Made by a program: the position numbers and the translations under genes | Shown: positions 27,757 to 36,756 of the stretch, piece after piece | Position numbering within the stretch: position 1 is the stretch's first letter | Layout: the number at the start of each line of letters is the position of its first letter | Assembly (NCBI RefSeq): GCF_026651855.1 | Contig: NZ_CP093280.1 | Location: 3,884,001-3,948,000, forward strand | Reading direction: 5' to 3' | Source: Pseudomonas silvicola | GTDB taxonomy: Bacteria > Pseudomonadota > Gammaproteobacteria > Pseudomonadales > Pseudomonadaceae | DNA length: 64,000 nucleotides | Notes under the pieces: generated by a model | What the model was told of the DNA's origin: nothing | The model's database searches: none | What the model saw: the letters and a program-made list of their open reading frames with translations, nothing else

Positions 27757-29133
27757 ATGTCTGAACATGCTCTGAAAACGGCGCCTGGGGCGCCGGGGCC
27801 GTTGCTTGCCCTGTTGAAACGCTTGCACTTCTACGTCGGCCTGCTGGTAGGGCCGTTCCTGCTGGTGGCCGCCTTGAGCGGGGTGCTGTATGCCCTGACG
27901 CCGCAGTTGGAGAACCACCTGTATGACCAGGCGCTTCACACCGCCAGCCGAGGGCCAGCGTTATCCCTGGCGGCCCAGGTGGTAGCGGCGCAGGCCGTGG
28001 TGGGGCCGACGGCACGGGTGGCGGCGCTGCGTCCCGCGCCCAGCGAGGGCGACACCACCCGCGTCATGTTCAACCAGCCGGGCCTGGGGGCTTCGGCCAA
28101 CCGGGCCATCTTCATCGACCCGGTGACGGCGCAGGTACGCGGTGACCTGCCGGTATATGGCACCAGCGGCGTGCTGCCTTTGCGCACCTGGATCGACCAG
28201 TTCCACCGTGGGCTGTTGCTGGGGGATGTGGGCCGCCTGTACAGCGAGCTGGCCGCGTCCTGGTTGTGGGTGGCCGCGCTGGGCGGGGTGGCGCTGTGGC
28301 TGGCCCAGCGGCGGCGCAAGGCCAGCGCGCTGCGGCGCTGGCATGCCACCACTGGGTTGTGGCTGCTGGTGGGCCTGCTGTTCTTCTCGGCCACGGGGCT
28401 GACCTGGTCGCAGTGGGCGGGCGGCAACATTGGCGTGCTGCGCGGCTGGTGGGGCTGGTCGACGCCCAGCGTGAGCACCGAGCTGGGCCAGCCCATGGCG
28501 ATGAGCATGCCCATGGATGAACATGCCCAGCATCACGGCATGACGATGACCGCGATGCCGGCCCTGACCGACCCGGGGCTGTTCGACCAGGTATTGGCCA
28601 GTGCCCGTGCCGCCGACATTGGTTCACCCAAGGTGGAAATTGCCCCGCCTGCGGCCGCTGGCAAAGCCTGGACGGTGACCGAGATCGATCGGCGCTGGCC
28701 CACCCATGTCGACGCCGCGGCCATCGACCCGACGTCCCTTAAGGTGGTGAGTACCGTGCGTTTCGCCGACTACCCGGTGGCCGCCAAGCTGACTCGCTGG
28801 GGCATCGACGCGCACATGGGGGTGCTGTTCGGGGTGGCCAACCAGGTGGTGCTGGTGGCATTCGCCAGCGGCCTGGTGGTGATGGTGGTGTGGGGGTATG
28901 TCCTGTGGTGGCGCCGTCGGCCGATCCTGGTCATTGGCAAGACCCGGCCCCAGGGGCTGGTGTCCGCGTGTCGCGCCCTGACCCCGGCGCAGCGCATTGG
29001 CGTGCTGGCCGTGGCCATTGCGCTGGGCCTGGCCTTGCCGGTATTGGGTGGCAGCCTGGTGCTGTTCGTCGCCTGGGATGCCCTGGCCGGCCGCACCCGT
29101 AGCCAGTGGGCGCCTATCGAAGAGCGTTACTGA
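27757..29133 (+). CDS. PepSY-associated transmembrane protein, probably copper-linked
   Basis: A 458-residue inner-membrane protein of the PepSY_TM family with four to five helices (near residues 25-50, 165-185, 205-225, 365-390, 425-445). The start KRLHFYVGLLVGPFLLVAALSGVLYAL (key part LHFYVGLLVGPF) and the return ETLWV-type dimer topology fit the family, which includes putative metallo-reductases and iron/copper uptake partners. A periplasmic loop at about 245-270 is rich in Met and His (MAMSMPMDEHAQHHGMTMT). With the Met-rich DUF2946 gene next to it, a role in copper handling is likely. Confidence 0.8.
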   Translation: MSEHALKTAPGAPGPLLALLKRLHFYVGLLVGPFLLVAALSGVLYALTPQLENHLYDQALHTASRGPALSLAAQVVAAQAVVGPTARVAALRPAPSEGDTTRVMFNQPGLGASANRAIFIDPVTAQVRGDLPVYGTSGVLPLRTWIDQFHRGLLLGDVGRLYSELAASWLWVAALGGVALWLAQRRRKASALRRWHATTGLWLLVGLLFFSATGLTWSQWAGGNIGVLRGWWGWSTPSVSTELGQPMAMSMPMDEHAQHHGMTMTAMPALTDPGLFDQVLASARAADIGSPKVEIAPPAAAGKAWTVTEIDRRWPTHVDAAAIDPTSLKVVSTVRFADYPVAAKLTRWGIDAHMGVLFGVANQVVLVAFASGLVVMVVWGYVLWWRRRPILVIGKTRPQGLVSACRALTPAQRIGVLAVAIALGLALPVLGGSLVLFVAWDALAGRTRSQWAPIEERY

Positions 29134-29178
29134 CGGACTGCCTGCGGTGCTGTGACGGGCCAGGCCTGCTGCTTGCTT

Positions 29179-29201
29179 GCAGCAACGGACCTGGCCGCGT
29201 C
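29179..29201 (+). repeat. Dispersed REP-like element, family B copy 2
   Basis: The 23-base core matches copies at 6085-6107 (opposite strand) and 48040-48062. It lies between the PepSY and DUF1543 genes. Confidence 0.55.
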
Positions 29202-29296
29202 GCAGACACCGCGCATTCAAGTAAGACGATGGTCCCTGTCGCCTCCTGAAGGTTCAGCGGTTACCATCACCGTCGTTCAGAGTTCGGATACCCCCA

Positions 29297-29794
29297 ATGC
29301 TTTTCATCGTCATGCTGGGTGGCAAACACCCTCGCGCCCGTATCGAGGTGCACGACGTCGCCTTCGCCGTCGCCGATACCCTCCAGGCAACCTACCCGCA
29401 GCTGCGCCAGGCCTGGTTTGGCAGCCAGTCCGGCCTGCACATCGATTCGTGGATGAAGGTCGACGGCGTGGAAGGCTGGAAAGTCGAGCTCAGCCCCCTG
29501 GCGCCGGCGCCCGGCGCGCCGCGACTGTATTTCATCAACCTGGGTGGTTATGAAGACCAATCGTTTGGCGAGGCGCATGAATACCTGCTGGTGGTCGCCC
29601 ACGACCCCAACGAAGCGAAAGCCAAAGGCAAGCGCCAGATGCTCGCCCACTGGCAAAAGGGCCACACCGACGCATTGATGGACGTGGACGACTGCCTGGC
29701 CATCGACCTGGTGGGTGGGCGCTACATTCACCTGGTCGAAGCGCCGCATCAGGGCGTGGTACAGCATAACGACTACATCGTGCTACCTGCCTGA
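29297..29794 (+). CDS. DUF1543 domain protein
   Basis: A 165-residue cytoplasmic protein. The start MLFIVMLGGKHPRARIEVHD and the centre LYFINLGGYEDQSFGEAHEYLLVVA (key parts FINLGGY and FGEAHEY) are the DUF1543 signature; the family fold is a duplicated alpha/beta domain with no known activity. Its 3' end borders the tandem REP array. Confidence 0.85.
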   Translation: MLFIVMLGGKHPRARIEVHDVAFAVADTLQATYPQLRQAWFGSQSGLHIDSWMKVDGVEGWKVELSPLAPAPGAPRLYFINLGGYEDQSFGEAHEYLLVVAHDPNEAKAKGKRQMLAHWQKGHTDALMDVDDCLAIDLVGGRYIHLVEAPHQGVVQHNDYIVLPA

Positions 29795-29814
29795 CTCCCC
29801 CGACGGTGGGGGGC

Positions 29815-30512
29815 TGTAGGACCGGGCGAAGCTCGGGAAGGCCCCACCGCGCTGAGCCTGATACACCGCGCCGCCCGCTTCCCGAGCTGGCGCCCGCTTC
29901 CCGAGCTGGCGCCCGGTCCCACAGGGGGGCCTTAGGCTGTGGGGTTTGCTGGTAGGACCGGGCGAAGCTCGGGAAGGCCGCACCGCGCTGGGCCTGATAC
30001 ACCGCGCCGCCCGCTTCCCGAGCTGGCGCCCGGTCCCACAGGGGGGGCTTAGGCTGTGGGGTTTGCTGGTAGGACCGGGCGAAGCTCGGGAAGGCCCCAC
30101 CGCGCTGTGCCTGATACACCGCGCCGCCCGTTTCCCGAGCTGGCGCCCGGTCCTACCGAGATGCCTGAGCTGCGAGGTTTGCCTGTGGGACCGGGCGAAG
30201 CTCGGGAAGGCCGCACCGCGCTGGGCCTGATACACCGCGCGGTCCGCTTCCCGAGCTGGCGCCCGGTCCTACCGAGATGCCTGAGCTGCGAGGTTTGCCT
30301 GTGGGACCGGGCGAAGCTCGGGAAGGCCGCACCGCGCTGGGCCTGATGCACCGCGCCGCCCGCTTCCCGAGCTGGCGCCCGGTCCCACAGGGGGGCCTTA
30401 GGCTGTGGGGTTTGCTGGTAGGACCGGGCGAAGCTCGGGAAGGCCGCACCGCGCTGGGCCTGATACACCGCGCGGTCCGCTTCCCGAGCTGGCGCCCGGT
30501 CCTACCGAGGGA
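29815..30512. repeat. Tandem array of six REP-like palindromic units (family A)
   Basis: Left-arm copies start at 29820, 29956, 30073, 30189, 30305 and 30422, so the period is 116-117 bp except for the first interval (136 bp, which contains an extra copy of a right-arm segment CGCTTCCCGAGCTGGCGCC). Each unit begins GACCGGGCGAAGCTCGGGAAG and ends CTTCCCGAGC-TGG-CGCCCGGTC, two arms that are reverse complements and can fold into an 80-base hairpin. Two spacer types occur: one runs ...CACAGGGGGGCCTTAGGCTGTGGGG, the other ...TACCGAGATGCCTGAGCTGCGAGG (first 20 bases shown as CCTTAGGCTGTGG and CCTGAGCTGCGAGG). It fits a REPIN. Open frames across it on both strands are by-products. Confidence 0.9.
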
Positions 30513-30522
30513 CGCCAACTCG

Positions 30523-31788
30523 CTAAAACCGGCTCACGCGATACGCCAACGGCGCTGGTTGCCCAGCTGCGAGCGCCGCCACCATTTGGGCCGTCACCGC
30601 AGCCTGGGTCAGCCCCAGGTGCTGGTGACCGAAAGCCAGCAGCACGCGTCCGTCGCACAGGCGGTCGATCACCGGCAACGAGTCCGGCAGGGAGGGGCGA
30701 AACCCCATCCAGGGCGTGGCGGCTTCGGTATTCAGTTCGTGCTTGAACAGGCCCCGGCTCAAACGATGAAGTTGCTCGGCCCGGCCCAGGGTCGGTGGCC
30801 GCGCCAGGCCGGCGAACTCGACGGTGCCCGCCAGCCGCAGGCCTTCGGCCATGGGCGTCATGATGAACTTGCGCTCCAGCGAGGTGACCGCGAACGGCAG
30901 GCGGCCATGCTCATGGGGCAGCATCAGGTGATAGCCGCGTTCGGTGTCCAGGGGGACACGCTTGCCGGTGAGCGCGCGGGTCAGTGGCGCCGAGTGGGCA
31001 CCGCAGGCAATCAACACCCGGCGCGCGTGAACGCTGCCCTGGTCGGAAACCAGCACCAGACCCGCGTCATTGAAGTGCGCGCTGTTCACCTGCTGTTGAA
31101 CAAAGCGCACGCCCTGGGCCTTGGCCGCTTTCACCAGCTCACCCACTAGCCGGTAAGGGTCCAGGAAATGCCCGGTTTCGGGGAAGAACAAACCGCCTTG
31201 CAGGTGTTCACTCAGTTGCGGCGCGGCGTCGCGCACCGCTTGGCTCTGCCATGATTCCACCGGTACTTGCTGCTCGCGCATGCGCGCGTGCAACGCGTCG
31301 ATGGCAGGCAGCGATTCCGGGCGCTCGAACACCAGCAGCGAGCCGTCATGGCGTAGCAGTTGCGGCCGTTCGATGGACTGCAGCAGGCGCTGCCAGGCGC
31401 CCAGGCTAGCCTCGTTGAGCGCGCGAATACCGGCCACCGTGCGCTGGTACGGCGCCGGGCGCAGGTTGAGCAGCAGGCGCGTGAACCAGGGCATCGCCTT
31501 GGGCAGGTAGCGCCAGTCCAGGCGCAATGGGCCCATGGGGTCCAGAAGCATCCCGGGCAAACGCTTGAGAATCGACACGTCGGCGATGGGAAACACTTGC
31601 TCGGTGGCCAGGTGCCCGGCGTTGCCGTAAGAGGCACCCAACCCCGGACCCTGGGCATCAAGTACCAGTACCTGATGGCCCTGACGCGCCAGGGCCAGGG
31701 CGCTGGTGACACCGATGATGCCGGCGCCGACCACGGCAATTTCAGTGCACAAGGGCGCGTTGCTTGCGCAAAAACCAGTGGCTCCCAT
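30523..31788 (-). CDS. FAD-dependent D-hydroxyproline/D-amino acid dehydrogenase
   Basis: A 421-residue DAO-family flavoprotein with the FAD motif VVGAGIIGVTSALALA (about residues 19-34), EAATPWMGFRPSLPDSLPVI and a C-terminal GHQHLGLTQAAVT (FAD contacts). In this cluster it should oxidise cis-4-hydroxy-D-proline to 1-pyrroline-4-hydroxy-2-carboxylate. DadA-like activity on other D-amino acids is the alternative. It starts 2 bp after the relic aldehyde dehydrogenase frame. Its N-terminus has about 15 extra residues (MGATGFCASNAPLC) before the usual start, possibly a trace of the deletion or an over-early start. Confidence 0.85.
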   Translation of the reverse strand: MGATGFCASNAPLCTEIAVVGAGIIGVTSALALARQGHQVLVLDAQGPGLGASYGNAGHLATEQVFPIADVSILKRLPGMLLDPMGPLRLDWRYLPKAMPWFTRLLLNLRPAPYQRTVAGIRALNEASLGAWQRLLQSIERPQLLRHDGSLLVFERPESLPAIDALHARMREQQVPVESWQSQAVRDAAPQLSEHLQGGLFFPETGHFLDPYRLVGELVKAAKAQGVRFVQQQVNSAHFNDAGLVLVSDQGSVHARRVLIACGAHSAPLTRALTGKRVPLDTERGYHLMLPHEHGRLPFAVTSLERKFIMTPMAEGLRLAGTVEFAGLARPPTLGRAEQLHRLSRGLFKHELNTEAATPWMGFRPSLPDSLPVIDRLCDGRVLLAFGHQHLGLTQAAVTAQMVAALAAGQPAPLAYRVSRF

Positions 31789-31790
31789 GG

Positions 31791-31979
31791 TCAGGCTTCC
31801 CGTCGGCCGTCAAGCAGGCGGCGCAACCCCAATGGGTGGTCCTGGGCCACACGGTCGCCCATGCTGCTTCGGCAGGCGGGCGCCAGCGCCTGCCCGGTGC
31901 TGGGGTCGATGGCGTGGATCGCCGTGCCGCTGCCAGCCACGGCCTGCTGGCCGATCAGCCTCTTGCGTGTCAATGTCAT
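31791..31979 (-). pseudogene. Relic of 2-oxoglutarate semialdehyde dehydrogenase (internal deletion)
   Basis: A 62-codon frame with a good AAGGA sequence 7 bases before its ATG. The first ~35 residues (MTLTRKRLIGQQAVAG, then AIDPSTGQALAPA) look like the N-terminus of the aldehyde dehydrogenase that completes hydroxyproline breakdown. The last ~16 (HPLGLRRLLDG...) look like its C-terminus. Between them about 470 residues of the ~525-residue enzyme are missing, including the NAD site and catalytic Cys and Glu. The reading frame is intact, so this could be a translated remnant. The family match is from memory of such enzymes, so a database comparison is the decisive test. Confidence 0.6.
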
Positions 31980-31999
31980 AGGGTGTCCTTGAAAAGAGG

Positions 32000-32024
32000 G
32001 GCTGGCCAGTGATGCCGGCCAGCC
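32000..32024 (-). terminator. Hairpin after the deaminase gene (weak terminator)
   Basis: GGCTGGCC and GGCCAGCC form a perfect 8-bp stem with a 9-base loop just after the deaminase stop; on the minus strand it is followed by CCCTCTTTTC. A partial terminator or attenuator is likely. Confidence 0.45.
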
Positions 32025-32030
32025 GTGGGC

Positions 32031-32978
32031 TCAGGCCAGGTTGTACTCGGCCGACCAAGTGGCGTACCACTGGCGGAACAGCGCGTACTGGGTTTCGGCG
32101 TAGCGGCGCTGGGCAGCGCTGAGCACGTCGGTATCGTTGAAGTGAAGGGTGTATTCGTGGTCGCCGTTGAGCACCATCAAGTGCTTGTAATACAGCACCA
32201 GGTCGCAGCCCTCGTCGAAGGACGACAGCACCGCCAGCGCCGACTCAAGCTCGCGGGCCAGGCGCCGTGCCGTGGCATCGCCCTTGGCGGCCTGCTTGCT
32301 CAGGGCGACCAATTGCAGCACCTCGCGGGGCAGGGCGTTGCCGATGCCGGTGATGGCGCCGGTGGCGTTGCAGTTGACAAAGCCGTGCACCACCTGGGTG
32401 TCGACGCCCACCATCAGGGTCACGTCATCGTCCTGGGAGGTGATGTTCTCCGCTGCATAACGCAGGTCGGCGGCGCCGCCGAATTCCTTGAAACCGATGA
32501 GATTGGGGTGTTCGCGACGCAGCTCGAAGAACAGGTCGGCGCGGGTGGCGAACCCATAGTAGGGGCTGTTGTAGATCACTGCTGGCAGCATTGGCGCGGC
32601 ATGCAGAATGGCCGCGAAGTGGGCCTTCTGCGCCGCTGGCGAAGCGCCCCGGGAAAGGACGCGCGGAATCACCATCAGGCCGTGGGCACCGACTTTGGCG
32701 GCGTGGGCCGCGTGGGCCACTGCTTCACGGGTGTTCACCGCGCCGGTGCCGACAATGGTGGGCACGCCGGCGGCCACCAGGCGGGCCACGCCTTCCTGGC
32801 GCTGAGCTTCGGTCAGCAGCGGCCAGTCGCCCATGGAGCCGCAATACACCACGGCGCTCATGCCGATGTCGATCAGTTCCAGGCCCTTGGCCACCAACGC
32901 CTCGAAATCAGGGGTGCGCGCGGCAGTGCAGGGGGTCATCAGGGCCGGCATGCAACCGGTGAAAATGTTGTCGCTCAT
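32031..32978 (-). CDS. lhpC: 1-pyrroline-4-hydroxy-2-carboxylate deaminase (DapA superfamily)
   Basis: A 315-residue class I aldolase-fold enzyme of the dihydrodipicolinate synthase superfamily. The Tyr in VIYNSPYYGF and Schiff-base Lys in LIGFKEFGG are the catalytic residues. The neighbours (hydroxyproline epimerase, D-amino acid dehydrogenase) point to deamination of 1-pyrroline-4-hydroxy-2-carboxylate to 2-oxoglutarate semialdehyde rather than lysine synthesis. The ATG at 32978 has AAGGAG upstream. Confidence 0.87.
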   Translation of the reverse strand: MSDNIFTGCMPALMTPCTAARTPDFEALVAKGLELIDIGMSAVVYCGSMGDWPLLTEAQRQEGVARLVAAGVPTIVGTGAVNTREAVAHAAHAAKVGAHGLMVIPRVLSRGASPAAQKAHFAAILHAAPMLPAVIYNSPYYGFATRADLFFELRREHPNLIGFKEFGGAADLRYAAENITSQDDDVTLMVGVDTQVVHGFVNCNATGAITGIGNALPREVLQLVALSKQAAKGDATARRLARELESALAVLSSFDEGCDLVLYYKHLMVLNGDHEYTLHFNDTDVLSAAQRRYAETQYALFRQWYATWSAEYNLA

Positions 32979-33033
32979 GGTGACTCCTTCCAGTGTTCAG
33001 TCGGGTATCGGATGGCAAGAAAAGCGCGGGGGC

Positions 33034-33960
33034 TCAGATGCCCCACGCAAAGGGGTCCTGTTCGTCGATCAGCAGCGTACTGTCGGCGGTCATGTAGGCG
33101 CGGCCGGTGATCGAGGGGCGAATGCGCTCGCCTTCCCATTCGAAGCGGCCTTCGAACTGGCTGCCGGTGATGCTTGCCTGCACCCAGCGTTCACCCGCGG
33201 CCAACTTGCCGTCGGCGGCCAGGCAGGCCAGCTTGGCGCTGGTGCCGGTGCCGCAGGGGGAGCGGTCGTAGGCCTTGCCGGGGCACATGACGAAATTGCG
33301 GCTATCGGCGTTCTCATCGGCGGCAAACAGCTCGACATGGTCGATCAGGCCACCGTCTTCGCCGTGAATGCCTTGGGCTTGCAGCGCCTTGAGGATGGCC
33401 CAGGTGAAGGCTGTGAGGCGCTCCGCATTGCCCAGGCGGATGTCTTCGTCATGCTCGGCAACGAGGAAAAACCAGTTGCCGCCCCAGGCGATGTCGCCGT
33501 GCACCTGGCCGAACCCGGGCACGTCCACCGGCACGCGCTGGCGGTAGCGGTAGGCGGGCACGTTGCGCACGGTCACGGCGCCGTCGTCGTGCAGGGTGGC
33601 ACTGACCTGGCCCACCGGGGTGTCGATCTGGTGTTCGCCAGGGCCGATCAGTCCCAGGTGTTGCAGTGAGGCCACCAGGCCGATGGTGCCGTGGCCGCAC
33701 ATGTTCAGGTAGCCGCTGTTGTTGAAGAAAATCACCCCGCAGGTGGCGTCCGCTGATACCGGCGGGCAGTACAGGGCCCCCACCAGCACGTCGTTGCCCC
33801 GCGGCTCCAGCAGGCAGGCGCGGCGCCAGCGGTCGTGGTGCTCGCGCAGGTAATCGCGCTGTTCGGCCAGGGTGCTGCCGGCCAGGGTGGGGAAGCCTTT
33901 CATCACCAGGCGAGTGGGTTCGCCACCGGTATGAGAGTCGATGACATGGACCTGTTTCAT
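33034..33960 (-). CDS. lhpA: 4-hydroxyproline 2-epimerase
   Basis: A 308-residue cofactor-independent epimerase of the proline racemase family that turns trans-4-hydroxy-L-proline into cis-4-hydroxy-D-proline. Catalytic cysteines are Cys88 in NMCGHGTIG and Cys236 in SPCGTGTSA, both Cys, which separates it from trans-3-hydroxyproline dehydratases (which have Thr at one site). Its ATG forms an ATGA overlap with the permease stop. The first catabolic step is therefore made together with uptake. Confidence 0.93.
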   Translation of the reverse strand: MKQVHVIDSHTGGEPTRLVMKGFPTLAGSTLAEQRDYLREHHDRWRRACLLEPRGNDVLVGALYCPPVSADATCGVIFFNNSGYLNMCGHGTIGLVASLQHLGLIGPGEHQIDTPVGQVSATLHDDGAVTVRNVPAYRYRQRVPVDVPGFGQVHGDIAWGGNWFFLVAEHDEDIRLGNAERLTAFTWAILKALQAQGIHGEDGGLIDHVELFAADENADSRNFVMCPGKAYDRSPCGTGTSAKLACLAADGKLAAGERWVQASITGSQFEGRFEWEGERIRPSITGRAYMTADSTLLIDEQDPFAWGI

Positions 33961-35597
33961 GAGGCTTTCCAGTTCGAGTAGGTGGGGTTGGCGGTGGCCC
34001 GGGAGTCGGCGGTGTCGCCGCTTTCGCTTTCGGCGTCGTCCGCCTCAAGGCGTACCAGGTGCTTGGGCACACCGGTGGCGGCGCCCCAGTAGTAGATGGC
34101 CAATGCGCAAGCGGCCACGACCACGGTGTCATAAGGGTGCGCCAACACGCCGGTGCCACCGAAACTGCCCAGGTACGACAGTAGAATGGTCACGGCGTAG
34201 AAACCGATGAGCCAGGCCGAGGAGCGCACTTGCTGGCCGATGTTCAGGTGGTCGGTGGGCACCAGGCGGTGGCACAGCAGGTACACCACGAACATCAGGA
34301 TCTGCAGGCCCAGCAGCCAGGATACGGTGGCCCATCCCGACCAGTAGACGATCAGCGCGGCGATGATGAATGACACCGGGCCCAGCACCGCGAAGCCCTT
34401 GACCCGGAAGGGCCGTGGCATGCCTGGGGCGTTGCGGCGCAGGGCGGCCACCGAGATCGGCGCGATCGCGTAGCTGAGCACCAGGGCGGCGGAGACCACG
34501 TTGATCAACGCTTCCCAGGATGGGAACGGCAGGGTCCAGAACAGCGACAAGCCGAAGGTCAGCCACAGGGCGGGGCGCGGAATACCGGACTTTTCGTCAA
34601 TGCGGGTGAACACCTTGAAGAACGTGCCGGCGCGGGCCCAACCGTAGATCACCCGTGGCGTGGCGTTCATGTAGATGTTGCCGCAGCCGCTGGGCGAGAT
34701 CATCGCGTCGGCCACGACCAGGTACGCCAGCCAGCCCACGCCCAGGGCCAGGGCGATGTCGCGGTAGGGCAGGGAGAAGGCCTTGCTGATGCCATTCCAG
34801 CCGTCGGCGAGCATTTCAGTGGGCACACCGCCCAGAAAGGCCAGTTGCAGCAATACGTAGATGGCGGTGGACAGCAACACCGAGAGGATCAGCGCGATGG
34901 GGATGGTGCGTTGCGGGTTCTTCACTTCGCTGGCCACCGAGATGATCGGCGTCAGCCCCAGGTAAGCGAAGATGATGCCGCCGGCCGACACCGCCATCTC
35001 GATACCCGACAGGCCGAATGGGGCGAAGCCGTGCACGGTCAGGTTCTCGGGCTTGAAGAAGGTGAACAGCACGCCGATCACCAGCAACGGCACGATGAAC
35101 TTGAACAGGCTGATGAAGTTGTTGGCCTTGGCGAAAGTCTTCACGCTGTAGTAGTTGAGGAGGAAGAACAGCACCAGCAGGGCGAACTGCAGCAGCCAGC
35201 CGGCCAGCGTCGGGTTGCTGCTGCCGGCCTGCGTCAGGGCCGGGAACCAGGCCGCGGCGTACTGCCGGGCGGCGACCACTTCGATGGCTACCAGGCTGGA
35301 GAAGGCGATGATAGTGATGAAGCCCATCAGGTAACCCATCAACGGGCCGTGGGAGTACACCGGGTAGCGCACCACGCCGCCGGCGCGGGGCAGGGCGGCG
35401 CCCAATTCGCAGTAGACGATGCCCAGCAGCAGTACCGCGAAGCCACCCAGGAGCCAGGACAGAATCCCTGCGGGGCCGGCGATGGTGGACACATGGCTGG
35501 CCGCGAACAGCCAGCCGGAGCCGAAGATGGCGCCCAGGCCTATAAAGGTAAGGTCGGTGAGGGAGAGTTGTTTCTTGAACTTGCCTGAACCTGACAT
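33957..35597 (-). CDS. APC-family permease, probable hydroxyproline transporter
   Basis: A 546-residue inner-membrane transporter with about 12-14 helices, starting [30 protein letters not shown] (key GAIFGSGW). The family substrate site (GAIFGSG) is intact. The hydrophilic C-terminal tail is acidic ([13 protein letters not shown]). It is the first gene of the hydroxyproline operon and overlaps the epimerase start, so hydroxyproline or a related imino acid is the likely substrate (inference). AAGGCGACG lies before the ATG at 35597. Confidence 0.87.
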   Translation of the reverse strand: MSGSGKFKKQLSLTDLTFIGLGAIFGSGWLFAASHVSTIAGPAGILSWLLGGFAVLLLGIVYCELGAALPRAGGVVRYPVYSHGPLMGYLMGFITIIAFSSLVAIEVVAARQYAAAWFPALTQAGSSNPTLAGWLLQFALLVLFFLLNYYSVKTFAKANNFISLFKFIVPLLVIGVLFTFFKPENLTVHGFAPFGLSGIEMAVSAGGIIFAYLGLTPIISVASEVKNPQRTIPIALILSVLLSTAIYVLLQLAFLGGVPTEMLADGWNGISKAFSLPYRDIALALGVGWLAYLVVADAMISPSGCGNIYMNATPRVIYGWARAGTFFKVFTRIDEKSGIPRPALWLTFGLSLFWTLPFPSWEALINVVSAALVLSYAIAPISVAALRRNAPGMPRPFRVKGFAVLGPVSFIIAALIVYWSGWATVSWLLGLQILMFVVYLLCHRLVPTDHLNIGQQVRSSAWLIGFYAVTILLSYLGSFGGTGVLAHPYDTVVVAACALAIYYWGAATGVPKHLVRLEADDAESESGDTADSRATANPTYSNWKAS

Positions 35598-35712
35598 AGC
35601 GTCGCCTTTTTGTGTGTTATTGATCGGCAGTGATGTCGCGGGTAGCCCCGAGGGTAGTTGTTATTGGACGTGCGGCTACAGTGAACCGAACAGCCTGTCG
35701 GGGCTTGATGCT

Positions 35713-35735
35713 TTTCGTCATCGGCGATGACGAAA
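35713..35735. promoter_or_regulatory. Perfect palindrome in the hydroxyproline divergent promoter region
   Basis: TTTCGTCATC and GATGACGAAA flank GGC, a perfect 10-bp inverted repeat. It sits in the 225-bp space between the permease gene (start 35597) and the AraC-type regulator (start 35823), 116 bp and 88 bp from the two starts. This is the expected place for the operator of the cluster, although AraC proteins more often bind direct repeats. Confidence 0.6.
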
Positions 35736-35822
35736 TCGGCACAATGGTGTGTTCGACCCCGGCTGGACAGGCCCACCCTGGCTGGGGCAAGCTGCGCTCA
35801 CCCTACGGCGGGAGAGCCCCTG

Positions 35823-36626
35823 ATGGACCACAATGCCCTGGCGTTCCTGTGCCCTGACCACGCCTGCCAGCGCCCGGAAAACCTGCAGCACATGCTGGCC
35901 GGGGTGGCGCCGCTGCTGCCCATGCTGGACGTGATTCCCAACGCGGTGATCTTCATCAAGGACGTTCAGGCGCGCTACGTCATGGCCAACCGCACGCTGG
36001 TGCAGCGTTGTGGTTTCAAGCGCTTGCAACCGTTGCTGGGCAAGACCAGCGCCGACGTATTTCCGGCGCAACTGGGGCCGGGCTACACCGAGCAGGACCG
36101 GCGGGTACTGGAAGACGGCCGGGTGCTGCAAGATCAGCTGGAAATGCACCTGTACGGCAGCCGGGAACCAGGTTGGTGCCTGACCCACAAACAGCCCATC
36201 TACAACCGCCGAGATGAGATCATTGGCCTGGCGGGCATCTCCGTGGACCTGCAATCGGCCAGCGACAGCCACCCGGCTTACCAGCGCCTGGCGGCGGTGG
36301 ACGACTACATCCGCACGCATTTCCACCGCAACGTCAGCATGGGCGAGCTGACCCGCATCGCCGGTATTTCGGTGGCGCAGCTGGAACGCTATTGCAAGCG
36401 CGTGTTCCACCTGACGCCACGGCAGATGATCCACAAAGTCCGGCTGGAGCATGCCCACCGTTTGTTGCATACCGACCTGCCGATCACCGACATCGCCCTG
36501 CACTGCGGCTACACCGACCACAGTGCCTTCACCCGCCAGTTCAAGACCCTGACTGGCTTTACCCCTCGCCAATACCGCCAGGCCACGGGCCTCGCGGAAC
36601 CTGCAGGCAAACCGCTCCAGGACTGA
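35823..36626 (+). CDS. PAS-AraC transcriptional regulator, probable hydroxyproline regulator
   Basis: A 267-residue regulator. Residues about 25-140 are PAS-like (AVIFIKDVQARYVMANRTL) and 160-260 are two AraC helix-turn-helices, including ISVAQLERYCKRVFHLTP and ITDIALHCGYTDHSAFTRQF. It is divergent from the transporter gene, the usual position for the regulator of such clusters. The ATG at 35823 follows GGGAGAG. Ligand and sites are inferred. Confidence 0.85.
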   Translation: MDHNALAFLCPDHACQRPENLQHMLAGVAPLLPMLDVIPNAVIFIKDVQARYVMANRTLVQRCGFKRLQPLLGKTSADVFPAQLGPGYTEQDRRVLEDGRVLQDQLEMHLYGSREPGWCLTHKQPIYNRRDEIIGLAGISVDLQSASDSHPAYQRLAAVDDYIRTHFHRNVSMGELTRIAGISVAQLERYCKRVFHLTPRQMIHKVRLEHAHRLLHTDLPITDIALHCGYTDHSAFTRQFKTLTGFTPRQYRQATGLAEPAGKPLQD

Positions 36627-36756
36627 GCCCGCTCGGGAAGCTCACGACGCGGTGGTGCGCTTATAGCCAACACCGCATCAACGGCGCTTTTTGGTGATTG
36701 GACGCGACCTCATCTCCATGCGATGTTAGCGCTACCAATGACCAAGAGCCCCCGCG

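Noticed and set aside
29815-30512. Could the tandem array be a CRISPR?
   Set aside because: Repeat and spacer are both near-identical between units, and the repeats are long palindromes with no cas genes nearby.
29535-30658. Several frames through the REP array on both strands, encoding repeated peptides such as GAAFPSFARSYQQTP
   Set aside because: The repeats in protein are simply translation of the tandem DNA unit; no ribosome-binding sequence precedes them.
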